Below are positions 1 through 9,673 of a DNA stretch of 18,462 bases, piece by piece; position 1 is the first letter of the stretch; every line of letters starts with the position of its first letter. Both the position numbers and the translations under genes were made by a program. The notes beneath the pieces were generated by a model. It worked only from the letters and a program-made list of their open reading frames with translations, did not search any database and was not told where the DNA came from. Source of the stretch: Chromera velia (Eukaryota; Sar; Chromeraceae); assembly GCA_018398765.1 (NCBI GenBank), contig JAHBMJ010000546.1, positions 1-18,462 on the forward strand, in the 5' to 3' direction.

Positions 1-680
1 GGTCCAGCTCTCTTATTAGAGAGGTCATGTCGAGACGGGGAAGGAGAAGATTGCTTGTGTTCAAGAGACTGCGACATGGGTGCTGCTCCCTTGCCGAGTC
101 TCGATGGGTTTGTTCAATGGAGATAAAAGCAGCAACGAGGAATTCTATGCTCAATCTGAGTGATGCGTATCGTTCGGCCCTGCGTGGCCGCGTATCGGTT
201 GCTCACGTCGCTGGGTTCGGCGGGTCCTTTCGCTCCCCCCACCGGTGTCCACGCTTCCGCGCCCCCGCGCTCCTTCCGGGAGCAAAGAGAGTGGCAAGCA
301 GACACAGGAACCGGCCCAGTAGAGTGATGCTTGGAAGAGAAACAGACGGAGACGGCAGAGATAATTGGATGACCAGATCTCCTTTATTTCTCAACCATTT
401 TTCTTCAGAAAACTACGAGCGGGTGTCTTCTTATGTTAGAAGGTAGTGTCCTTTGTGAAACCGTCAGTCACTATGATACTTCACATAAAATATCGCATTC
501 ATACTTCGATCTACAGAGTCACAGACTTTAACGTCAGTAAATGTCAGAGACGCACCATTGTACTACCAGACCAACACATTGCATTATGAACTTTTCTGAT
601 TAACTTTAATCAAGGGCGTGTCATGTGTGATCCGTCGCGCAGACATCTACCCCATAAAGCGGAACATGTGAACGGGCTAC

Positions 681-960
681 TGAATTATGCCTTTTAGGCC
701 CAGAAGCCTAAAATCTTACCGTAACCACAAACTATAGAAAACGGTAGAAGAATTCTATAGGGTAAAAACATGTGCATACACAGTATGATACACTCACGAT
801 TTAATACTGCCCCACCCTGCTAGCTCTGGCGACAGAGAGATATAACGGGAAGGCCCTAGGGCGGAACATATCAATCAATCAATCAATCAATCAAGACTGG
901 ATTATGTTTTTTAGGCCAAGATCTTACGGTAACTACAAAGAAGTAGAAGAACTCTAAGGG
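681..960 (+). repeat. Decayed pair of direct repeats
   Basis: Copy A (681-761) and copy B (898-960) share the same order of short blocks: a TGRATTATG start, a TTTTAGGCC block, ATCTTAC then GTAAC-ACAAA, GTAGAAGAA and CTATAGGG/CTAAGGG. Copy B lacks two internal stretches of roughly 9 and 13 bases. This is what two old copies of a dispersed element would look like after drift. I cannot name the element and see no coding remnant in it. Confidence 0.55.
870..894. repeat. TCAA tetranucleotide microsatellite
   Basis: About six consecutive TCAA units lie between the two copies of the decayed direct repeat. Confidence 0.9.
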
Positions 961-1312
961 GCTCAAGTTACTGGTATGGAGTTACTGAAAAGTCAGTAAC
1001 TAAAGTTTTTGACTGACAGACAGTCGTTACTCTTAAACGGACTATGTAAATAGCGAGAAACGCCGCTGCAGTCCAAATTTGAACTTAAAAAATATTCAAA
1101 AACCGTAACTCGGCGGCCCATAACTAGGCCCATAACGGCCGACTTGTTATTATTTTATCACTGTCAGTCTTACAGAGACAGTGTAGAAGGCGCGTGTTTG
1201 CGGTTTGAATTTACAAACTCTCACTCCAGCCTAGACGCTAGCTCTCACATTCTCGGAGAAACTTCTGCGGCAAGTTCTGCCAACTGCGTTTTTCTTACAG
1301 TGGAGGGCCGTA

Positions 1313-3409
1313 TCAATCTTCTTCAGCCTGTAGCTGTGCTCTGCTTTCCTTGTTCTTCTCTCTGGTCTCTTCACCCATCTCCTGATCGCCCCCGTCCCCT
1401 GAACCCCCCCCCCTTCCTCTCTCTTCCCCAACCACCCCGCCCCCCAGACCCTGCAGGGACGACGGAAGAGCAGAGGAGTGAAGGTATCCGGGTAGAAGGG
1501 GGAGAGGGAAGGGAAAGGGAAAAGGAAAGGGGAGCCCCACTCCCCCCACCCTCATCTGAACAGGGAGAGGGACTTGGGAGGCATTCCCCCCCTCTCCTTC
1601 CTCCACAACTGATGCAGCACGAGCCGCAGCAGCGGAAGAGGAAGAGGATGAAGACCCTGACAGTGTGTGTGTCTGCTTTGCTGCATGATATGTGCTTTTC
1701 TCTTCCAAACGAAGTCTTTTCTTCAATCTTTGAGGGGGGTCTCTTCTCGACCCTGCGCCCTCCTCCTCCTCCTCCTCTACTATCGGATGACCATTTTCCT
1801 CCTCCCCCTCAATCTCTTTTTCATTCTGGACCGAATGAGCCAATTTCCTCTTTGCAACACTCCCGACAACCCCATCGGAAGACGCAGGGAGTCCCCCCTC
1901 TGACAATCCTTTGCACACTTTGCATTGGCGGCGGCGCCGGCCGTGCAGACAAATGTTGGCACCCCCGCAAAATCTGCAATCATTCCGACGCCGCCCGTGC
2001 TCACAGGCTCCCTTCCCCCCACATTTCGCACAGTAGTGCCGCTTGATCCCGTGCACACAAATGGCACTGCCTCCACAGTCCTTGCACAAACGATGCTGTC
2101 GGCCGTGTTCGCAAATACCCTTCCCCCCACATTCCTTGCAACGGTACCGCCTTCTACCATGCTCACAATCGGACTTCTGTGTCTTCTCTACCCCACAAAA
2201 TCTACATCCGTAACGGCGGTGGCCATGCTCACATATTCCTTTCCCCCCACACTCCTTGCAGTAATACCGCTCTCTTCCATGCTCACACAGCCCCGCCCGC
2301 CCCCCTCCCCCCTTCCTTCGGGGTTTCTTTTCAGTGCGGCTAGATGCGGGAGAGGCAACCACAGCCTCTTCTGCCTTTTCTGGCTCTTCCCCTTTCTCCT
2401 CCTCTTCCTCTTGCTTCAATGCCTCCCTTTCTGTATCAGTTTCTTCCAGGTCCCCCACACCAACTGCCTCTACCTCTACATCCTCAGCCTCTACAGGCTC
2501 ATCAGGAGCCGTCTCCAACACAACCTCTGCCTCCCCCCCCTCGGGGGCCCCCTCTTCCTTTTTCTGTGCACGTGCAGATAAGGAGACTGCGGGGGGACCT
2601 TGACAGTCTTTGCATTTCAGGCGGCGGCGGCCGTGCTCGCACATGGCTGGACCCAAACAATCCTTGCAGTCACGACGACGTCGGCCGTGCTCACAAATAT
2701 TCCTGCCTCCGCACTCTTTGCAGTCATCACGCACACGACTATGTACGCAAATACCCTTCCCCCCACAGGCCTTGCAGTAGAATCTTTTCACACCGTGCTC
2801 ACAAATTTCATTCCCCCCACACTCCTTGCAAACGCGCCGCTGGCGCCCATGCCCACAAATCCCATTCCCCCCACACTTCTTGCACCAGTGGCGTACCACA
2901 TTGTGCATACAAATATCAGCCCCCCCACACTCTTTGCATACACGTTGACGCCGACCGTGAACGCAGATCTCCCTCCCCCCACACTCTTTACAGCGGTAAG
3001 GTCTCTTACCGTGGTCACAGAGGCGCCTGCTTTTCCCCCCCTCCGAGCTCCGTGCCTGCGCAGAGCGTGCCTCGTCACCACCAGACTCCCCATCCTTTTG
3101 TGCAACGGCCCCCCCCTTCACCCGCCGTAAATCCCTCCCAGGGCCATCCGCTGATTTCTTTGAAGCAGGTGACAGAGCCATTGACTCGTCCACCGCCTCC
3201 GAAACCTGTGGGCGGAGAATCCCTGCCTGGGGCCCTTCAGCAGGCGCTGCGGCCACACTGCAGCCGTTGCCGTCAACTCCCACGACGACATCCTCTACCA
3301 GCGGCCCCTCTACCGCCTTTGAACCAGACAGTGGGGGGTCCGCATCAACACCTCCCCCCTGCAGCGGTTCATCGACAATCGGACCTTTCGATTCCTCCGC
3401 AGAAATCAT
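1313..3409 (-). CDS. Tandem zinc-knuckle array protein (15 CxHx6CxxC units)
   Basis: Single-exon gene of 698 codons. I chose the ATG at 3409; the open frame runs 5' to a stop at 3500 but holds no earlier ATG. The visible hallmark is a repeated 18-residue unit C-x-H-G-(R/K)-rich-x-C-K-x-C-G-G-x-x-I. Array 1 (residues 131-269) has eight units with an exact 18-residue period and no linker. Array 2 (375-499) has seven units with one 4-residue insertion. Each unit offers one Cys-His-Cys-Cys set, so zinc binding is very likely. The spacer between arrays is acidic and Glu-rich; N- and C-terminal parts are low complexity (a Ser/Ala run, an FPFP run, Gly/Glu-rich tail). From memory, similar CEHGRRR..CKECGG repeats occur in algal proteomes and large algal DNA viruses without assigned function. 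Basic HGRRRR segments suggest nucleic-acid or protein binding, which is inference. A TTTCTGTAG acceptor-like site (3459-3472, minus) leaves room for an upstream exon. Paralogue: the gene at 12342-14846. Confidence 0.85.
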   Translation of the reverse strand: MISAEESKGPIVDEPLQGGGVDADPPLSGSKAVEGPLVEDVVVGVDGNGCSVAAAPAEGPQAGILRPQVSEAVDESMALSPASKKSADGPGRDLRRVKGGAVAQKDGESGGDEARSAQARSSEGGKSRRLCDHGKRPYRCKECGGREICVHGRRQRVCKECGGADICMHNVVRHWCKKCGGNGICGHGRQRRVCKECGGNEICEHGVKRFYCKACGGKGICVHSRVRDDCKECGGRNICEHGRRRRDCKDCLGPAMCEHGRRRLKCKDCQGPPAVSLSARAQKKEEGAPEGGEAEVVLETAPDEPVEAEDVEVEAVGVGDLEETDTEREALKQEEEEEKGEEPEKAEEAVVASPASSRTEKKPRRKGGGGRAGLCEHGRERYYCKECGGKGICEHGHRRYGCRFCGVEKTQKSDCEHGRRRYRCKECGGKGICEHGRQHRLCKDCGGSAICVHGIKRHYCAKCGGKGACEHGRRRNDCRFCGGANICLHGRRRRQCKVCKGLSEGGLPASSDGVVGSVAKRKLAHSVQNEKEIEGEEENGHPIVEEEEEEGAGSRRDPPQRLKKRLRLEEKSTYHAAKQTHTLSGSSSSSSSAAAARAASVVEEGEGGNASQVPLPVQMRVGGVGLPFPFPFPFPLPLLPGYLHSSALPSSLQGLGGGVVGEERGRGGGSGDGGDQEMGEETREKNKESRAQLQAEED
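1913..2287 (-). repeat. Coding tandem array 2: seven zinc-knuckle units
   Basis: Seven units of the same CxHx6CxxC repeat. Steps between first cysteines are 18, 22, 18, 18, 18 and 18 residues; the longer step carries a short VEKTQKSD-type insertion. Unit consensus is closer to CEHGRRRYxCKECGGKGI than in array 1. Confidence 0.9.
2603..3019 (-). repeat. Coding tandem array 1: eight 54-bp zinc-knuckle units
   Basis: Eight consecutive 54-bp units encode knuckles whose first cysteines are exactly 18 residues apart. The Gly-Gly pair is mostly written GGG GGG, which gives a C6 run on the plus strand about every 54 bases. Units have diverged at the DNA level, so the array is not freshly amplified. 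Confidence 0.9.
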
Positions 3410-3616
3410 CAGCGATTCGATCAGGAGTCCGTCAATGATCAAAGACACAGATCGAAAGCTACAGAAACAACAGATAGATAGGACGTCTCTCCTGGAAAAT
3501 CACGTACACGGCATACACCTGGCAGCCAGAAGGTCAGAAAGCAAGGAACACTTTGAGCTTTCTCCAATTGCAAACGCTTACGGAAACCTCGGCTCGAAGG
3601 TGAGTTCGAGAAGTGC

Positions 3617-3638
3617 ATGGGAAAATGATGGGAAAATG
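3617..3638. repeat. 11-bp tandem duplication ATGGGAAAATG x2
   Basis: Two perfect, directly adjacent copies of ATGGGAAAATG within the divergent promoter. They lie 8 bases from the next tandem set and are candidate paired binding sites. Confidence 0.85.
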
Positions 3639-3645
3639 TTGAAAA

Positions 3646-3675
3646 GCGATCGATATGCGATCGATAAGCGATCGG
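3646..3675. repeat. 11-bp tandem repeat GCGATCGATAW, 2.7 copies
   Basis: GCGATCGATAT, GCGATCGATAA and a partial GCGATCGG follow each other with an 11-bp period. Each copy contains the palindrome CGATCG, so the same face of the helix would present it about every turn. Confidence 0.85.
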
Positions 3676-3686
3676 AGCGTCTCCCA

Positions 3687-3700
3687 TGCATGCGCATGCA
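3687..3700. promoter_or_regulatory. Perfect 14-bp palindrome TGCATGCGCATGCA
   Basis: Two GCATGC cores are arranged as an exact palindrome. From established work, GCATGC/TGCATGCA is bound by apicomplexan AP2-family factors and is enriched in Toxoplasma promoters. A role here as a double AP2 site is inference from motif and position only. Confidence 0.55.
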
Positions 3701-3705
3701 ATCCG

Positions 3706-3733
3706 CCGCGCGCGGATTCCGGTCCGCGCGCGG
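3706..3733. repeat. GC-rich inverted repeat, 11-bp arms
   Basis: Arms CCGCGCGCGGA and TCCGCGCGCGG are perfect reverse complements around the spacer TTCCGG. The next bases outward do not pair, but ATCCGCC/GGCGGAT at 3701-3707 and 3741-3747 form a second, outer inverted pair. It could extrude as a hairpin or serve as a dimer binding site. Confidence 0.8.
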
Positions 3734-3750
3734 TCGCGCCGGCGGATCGG

Positions 3751-3800
3751 GATATGCACAGATATGCACAGATACACTCCATGTGTCACAATGTGTCACA
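3751..3800. repeat. Two consecutive 10-bp tandem duplications
   Basis: GATATGCACA occurs twice in tandem at 3751-3770, followed after ten bases by ATGTGTCACA twice in tandem at 3781-3800. With the two upstream 11-bp sets this makes four independent perfect tandem doublets within about 185 bp. Confidence 0.85.
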
Positions 3801-4117
3801 CAGGCATTTAGTGTGATCATGAGACAGAATTCCTCGCAAAAGAAGAAAGAATATACAAAAGGGTGACCAACAGAACTTAGTCTGAATATGTCATAGTCCT
3901 CCTTGAAGCACAAGACGACTAATCCACTGTGTGTGTTGCTTCTAAAGACTGGACCGCTCTCTAGAGACGGAGAGACGGCCGCTGGAGTGAAAACGGGAGG
4001 GGGGCGTGTAAGGGAGTCTGGATCTTCTGTTGTCCCACTGCATTCTTCGCCCGTGTGGCCTTCTTTTACAGCCGGAGTCGCAGACAGTCTTCTTTGACTT
4101 ACTTGAGTGAAGTCAAA

Positions 4118-7100
4118 ATGGCCCTACAGATGTCTGGACTCTTTCTTCTCCTTCTCGGCCTCTCTCTGCCCTTCACACGCGGAGAAAACGTCTCATCCTC
4201 TTCCTCCTCAGCCCCCGTCAGACCTCACAGACATGTCAAGTCAGCAACCCCCACAGCTGCTGTGCAGGGAGAGACAGACAGAGAGGCGGAGTTGGCAAAT
4301 CAAAGGCAGACGCCGTACATACAAAAACTCCAAAACGTCCGCGACGTCGCCTACACTGGGGAGATCAAGATAGGGGGACAGGCACTGGACGCAGTCTTTG
4401 ATGTCAGTCAGTCTGTCAGTCGGTCGGTCTGTGCCGTTATTTTACTTCACTCTCTCGACCCACACACCCAAAAAGAAACTTGAAGGATCCCGTCGCGTAG
4501 CACTGTCTGTCTCTTCGTGAACTTTTGTAAAAGACAGAGTTTCCGTCATTTCTCCCGTGCGGCTTGTTTCATGTCCTTTCTTCACGAAAACGCGCATGCG
4601 TGCCGTTCGTGTCGAGTCTCACGTCTGGTTGCTGACCAGAGAACGAAGAAAGATTCAACAGGAGGACAACAAATGAATGTCTGAAAAGACGATCGAATTA
4701 CTCGATACATATCCTCATCCTCTCTCCCTGTCCATCTGTTCCTATGTTGTTCCGATGACTGTGCGATTTGCCACAGTAATAGTCGTTTGCCGTCGATCGT
4801 TTGTTGTCTTCTTACAGATGTTCACAAGATCACCATCCTTCCTCATGTGCTCCTGGCTTTCGATTTCATTCAGTGCATTGTAATTTAGATCTCCTTCTTG
4901 CACAGATTGTTTGTGTCCTTCTTGCGCATCCTGTTTTGTTGGTTTTGCTTTTGTCCTGACTCAGGTGATAATTTTCTGCTTCCCTCCCTTCATTGCTTTC
5001 AGTCTGGGTCTTTCAGTGTGATGACCGTCAGCGCCCTGTGCGGGATGTGCGATGTGTCAGAAAAATACGACGAGGCAAAGTCCCGGACCTTCCGCCCGAA
5101 CGGCACGACCTCCGTGAACACCTTTGGATCGGGTACAGCAGTGGCCAAGATGGGATACGAGGATGTGTCGGTGGGACCCCTGGTGGCCCGCAGAATGGCG
5201 TTCTGGGAAATCGTCAGACACAACATCGAGGTCATGCAACAAATAGGAATGGAGTCCATCGTGGGACTTGGATGGTCAGTCTCTCTCAGTATTTTTTCTT
5301 TTCAGATCGATCGATCGAATGTTTGGCATTCGGTTATGTTCTGCTCTTCAGAAAGACCACCGGTCTCCGCCAGTCAAGAATGCGCTGAAGCGCCTCTCAG
5401 GAAGACGTGCAGATTTTGACAGACTTGCTGAACAATGTGAAAAGGTGCCGTGGAATTCAGCATTTCTATCGAGACAGAGAAAGTTACTTGGCTCAGAAAC
5501 TGTAGTGAGGTCAGATGCGTTGTCCATGAGCCTCTTAAACTTCCCCTCTTCATCCTCCTCTTTTCCTTCAGACTATCTCCCCACTTTTACCTCCACACGT
5601 GCTTCCGTTCCTTTCTCCATTCACCCCCTTTGTGTCTTCCTGCCTGTCTCCTTTCCTGACCGTCCCCCGCCCCCTTTTTGCCCAAACGGCCGTCCCGTCT
5701 TTCTGTCTGCTGTTTCTCTTCCCCCTCTCCCTGCAGGACGGACCCCACAGGTGTCCCTCGGACGAGTCTGACTGAGTCTCTGGGCTTGGAGATGGTGTCC
5801 TTCTGTGCGTTCAAGGAGACGGGAGGGGGGGCGTCTGTGGTCTGGGGGGACGAGAAGGAGGTCTTCAGCAGTCCCTCCTCACAAATTGCATCCTCTTCCT
5901 CTTCTTCCTCTTCTTCCTCAGACCAGGAGGAGAAGACGAAGAACAAGGAGCAGGCCCTCACGCAAGATGAGGTGCAGAGTCTGGAGGGGGGGGAGACGGC
6001 AAACGCTAACGGGAGTGAGAGCGAGGTGGAGGGCAGACGGGCATTTGCCTCCGACAGGTTCACCCCTCTGCGGGTGGTCGGGAAGGTCCACTGGGCAGTT
6101 CCCTTGTCGGCAGTACAGCTGCAGCCCCCGTCTGCTGCCTCGAAGGTGGCGCAGACGCAAAGCGGCACTTCAAGCGCTCACCAAGAAAGAGGTGAGGAAA
6201 TATTTGTGTCAGTGAGGAGAGAGAGGAATGCTGCACTTTCTGCATGCAGCATTTGATGCAGGCAGCTGAACAGTGAAACAAAAATACAAAAAAGAACTGG
6301 TCATGAGAAACGGAGAGAGAAAGGGAGAAGGAGGTTCCTTCTCTGGATTCCACTTTTCTCCGTGGGTCCTTTTTTGCGCGTTTCGCTCCTGTTCATTTTC
6401 TTTCGCTGAAAGAATCTCATCTGGATTTAATTATGAAAGCTGCACTAGCATCATCCATCCTTCTTGCAAGTAGAGGATCCATTTTCCTTTCATTCGTGCG
6501 TGAGTGTGCGTTCAAGCACGTGCACGCACGCAGTTGACTGACGACGTTGTTCGAGAGAGATCTTGTCGTCTGTGTACGTGACAGATTGGACACGCAATCA
6601 GCCCTCGTACAGCAATTTTGTTGTGTTCATGCAATGCAAGGAAGCGAGAAGATTCACTTCTTCTCAGTCTTTTCTTTTCTGCCCTCTTTCTGCAGCTCCG
6701 GTGGCGTCTGTTCTGCAGCAAGAAGGAAAAAAGGAGGAGAAAGCAGACAAGAGCAAGAAAATCGAGCTCGTAGGGGAGGACGGCCTCACTCTGTGCTCAA
6801 AGGGCTGCGGGTAGGTGTGTCTGAAAGAAAAAGAATGAATGTATCATGATATAGTGTTGGATGGATGGATGAGCATTCCGAGCTAGTATTCTTTTTTCGA
6901 GGCTGTCTGCCCAGAGCGATGAAGGGAAAAGTCAGAGCGTGCGTCAGTGGTAGGTAGGTGAAGAGAGACCTTTTTTCCGGTAATTTCTTTGGGAGGTGGG
7001 GAAGGGAGGATAGCGTTTTCCTTTCCAAAAAGAATACCTTCGGTCTTTCTAACTGATCTGGTGTTCAAGGGATTTTCCGCGTCCTCCCTCCCTCCACCGT

Positions 7101-8590
7101 CGCTGTTCCTTCCTTCCTTTCACCCCTCTCTTCTCTCTCTAGTCACATACAGCGTAGCATGGAAGGATCCTTCCCTCTTCCTTCCCTTTGCCTTTCTGTT
7201 ATCAAAACTTAATTGGACATCCTTCTCGGTCTGGGGAAACATGTTGGAGGAAGAAAAAATCTGTTATGTTTCTTTCTTTCCGGGTCTGCATGAATCTGCC
7301 CCCCCCCCCCTCTCCCTCTCCCTCTCCGTCTCTGAACGAACGAACGCAGGGCAGTGATCGACACAGGCACGTCTCTGATCGCGGCCCCTCCGGAACACTT
7401 GAAGGCTCTCCTTATGCAAATGCCTGAAGTGAAGGAGGTGGGGCCGGGGGGGGGCAGTTGGGGTAGATCTAGATGGGGGGTGTTTCTTTTATTCATTCAT
7501 TCATTCCTAGGCTTAGGCTGCCTTTATCTCTGGATTTCCGTCTTTGTCTTGGCCGCCGGCTGCTGCCCTTGCTTCTTTCCTTCCTTCCTTCGTTCGTTCG
7601 TTCGTTCGTTCACTTGATCCGTCCAGTGCTTTTGTGCATGGAAAGCAACTCTCTCATCTTTTGTCTTCTACTGTGATCTCTCTGAGGGGAGTAGTCCGGT
7701 GCTTCGAGACGTGACCCTATATCTTCCACTTGAATGTCTTCGGATATTTCTGCCTCCTTGGCCTCTCACAAAATGTTCTTTGTCTGTCTGTATGTCTGCC
7801 TGTCTGTCTGTCTGTTTGTCTTTTTGTCTGCCTGTATGTCTGCCTGTCTGTCTTTTTGTCTGTTTGTCTTTTTGTCTGTTGAAACTGAATTCCTCGGCAT
7901 GCAGGATTGCTCCAATCTTCACGAAATGCCCGAACTCTTACTGGAACTCTCAGGTCTGTCTCGGGAGCCTTCTCGCCTCTTTCTTCTGCCTCTTTCTGTC
8001 GATCTCTCTCTCACACTCTCGATCCCTTGCAAGGATTCCTTCTAGCTCTATGTGTTTTCTTTCAATGCATTCCCCCCTCCGACACCTGCACGTACCTGCT
8101 TTCTTTCCCTCTTTCCCTCTGAGACATCCAAATTGTGCCAGCTCAAGCCTGCATGCCGGATGTTTGTTCTTCTACAGTGCCAGCTCAAACCTTGCTTGCT
8201 CGCCTGTATCCTTCCTTCGCTCTACCTTTCGATGGATGCATGGGACCTGGATGATCGCCTGCTTGGATGCAAGCAAGCATGCATGCAGGGCACTCCATCA
8301 GATTGCCCCCCGACGCGTACATCGCGAGGCAGCAGGTCTCTGACGTCTCCGTGGAAGGAATTTTCGACATGGCAACTCCCGATGTGTCAGTCAGTCTTCC
8401 GAAGAGAGAGATAGTCTGTCTCTCCGTCACGCACGCACAGAGAGAGAGAGAGAGAGGGTGAGAGGACATACACACACGCACGCGGGCGCGCACAGAGAGA
8501 GAGAGAGAGAGAGAGAGGGTGAGAGGACATACACACACGCACGCGGGCGCGCACAGAGAGAGAGGGAGAGAGAGGACATACACACATACA

Positions 8591-8627
<37 letters not shown>

Positions 8628-9382
8628 GGTGAGAGGACATACACACACACGCTCGCGCGCACACAGAGAAAGAGACAGGGAGAGAGAGCGAGAGGACATA
8701 CACACACAAGAGAAACATGGCATCTCCAAATATTCCAGTCTGCCTGTCTGCACGCTTGCAAAAAAGAGCACACGCCTTCTGGTTCTTTCTGTCTCTCTAG
8801 AGAAACGCTCCGCCACATAAACCAGTGTCTGATCGAGTGAGTGTGCAAGCCTCTGCTGAATTGTTTTCTCTTCTCTCTCGCCTGTCCTCCTCTTCCTTCC
8901 TCCTGTCCGTGCATGTGCGCAGGAAGAACCAGACGGTCTGCAGTGTGGCCTTCATCCCGATGTCCCTCAACAGCCAGGTGGGTGGGTGGGCGCACGTAAA
9001 TTTATGGATTTGTCTCTCTGTCCATGTCTGCGTGTGTCTGTGTATTTCTATGTATACGTGTGCTGTTAATTTTTGTTTCCTTGCACAAGTTGTAGGGCAC
9101 CCGATTACGTGGAGGGGGAAAAGTGGGAAGGAAGGAGAGTGCGATGAGAAATGCCGCACCGATACATGGATGGAGCACTTTCTATTTCGTATGAAAGAAT
9201 CGTCATTCGTGCATGTGCTGGCGCTTCATTCCTGTACTCCCCCGACCAAACTTCTTTTCCCTTTCTTGCGCTTCTTTCCGAAGTGTTCCGCATATGTGTA
9301 CGCCTGTATGTGCATGTATACGCTTCTCTCTCTCTCTCTCTCTTTCTCTCTCTGTCTCTCTCTGTGTGTGTGTGTGTCTGTC

Positions 9383-9426
<44 letters not shown>

Positions 9427-9498
9427 TGAGTGAGTGAGTGAGTGAGTGGGTGAGTGAGTGTGCGTGTGTGCCTGTGTCTGTGTCTTTGTATGCGCGCT

Positions 9499-9584
<86 letters not shown>

Positions 9585-9642
9585 CGCGCGCTTTTCTGTC
9601 TCTTTCTCTGCCTCTATCTCTGTCTCTCTCTCTCTCTCTCCC

Positions 9643-9673
<31 letters not shown>

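Larger units (their letters stand above)
1..1312. other. Intergenic region with no supported gene
   Basis: I see no convincing gene here. The first ~450 bases are GC-richer and contain an open frame of 139 codons (27-446, plus) that is Arg/Ser-rich, has no recognisable domain and no splice partner; I treat it as chance. From about 450 to 1140 the DNA is AT-richer and carries a decayed direct repeat, a TCAA tract and a small inverted repeat (8-bp arms AGTTACTG/CAGTAACT at 980-1001 with a 6-nt loop). The right end should contain the 3' UTR and polyadenylation region of the minus-strand gene that stops at 1313. Confidence 0.6.
3410..4117. promoter_or_regulatory. Divergent promoter region with stacked short duplications and palindromes
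   Basis: This 708-bp gap separates the minus-strand knuckle gene (ATG 3409) from the plus-strand protease (ATG 4118), so it should hold both promoters and 5' UTRs. Between 3617 and 3800 there is a dense series of perfect 10-11 bp tandem duplications and two palindromes, itemised in separate entries. Part of the left end may be an intron or extra exon of the minus-strand gene because of an acceptor-like site at 3459-3472. I see no clear TATA box on either strand. Confidence 0.6.

Noticed and set aside
27-446. 139-codon Arg-rich open frame near the left edge
   Set aside because: No domain, no homology I recognise, no nearby exon partner, and a composition expected by chance in GC-rich DNA.
2344-3438. 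Long plus-strand open frames antisense to knuckle gene 1 (up to 364 codons, also 1144-2046 and 2600-3130)
   Set aside because: They mirror the 54-bp repeat of the minus-strand gene, are Pro/His/Ser-rich with no domain, and follow from its GC-rich codon use.
5275-5280. Consensus-looking donor GTCAGT at 5275 for the end of protease exon 2
   Set aside because: Joining it to the acceptor at 5351 creates an immediate stop; the GT four bases downstream keeps the frame GLGWS-KDH.
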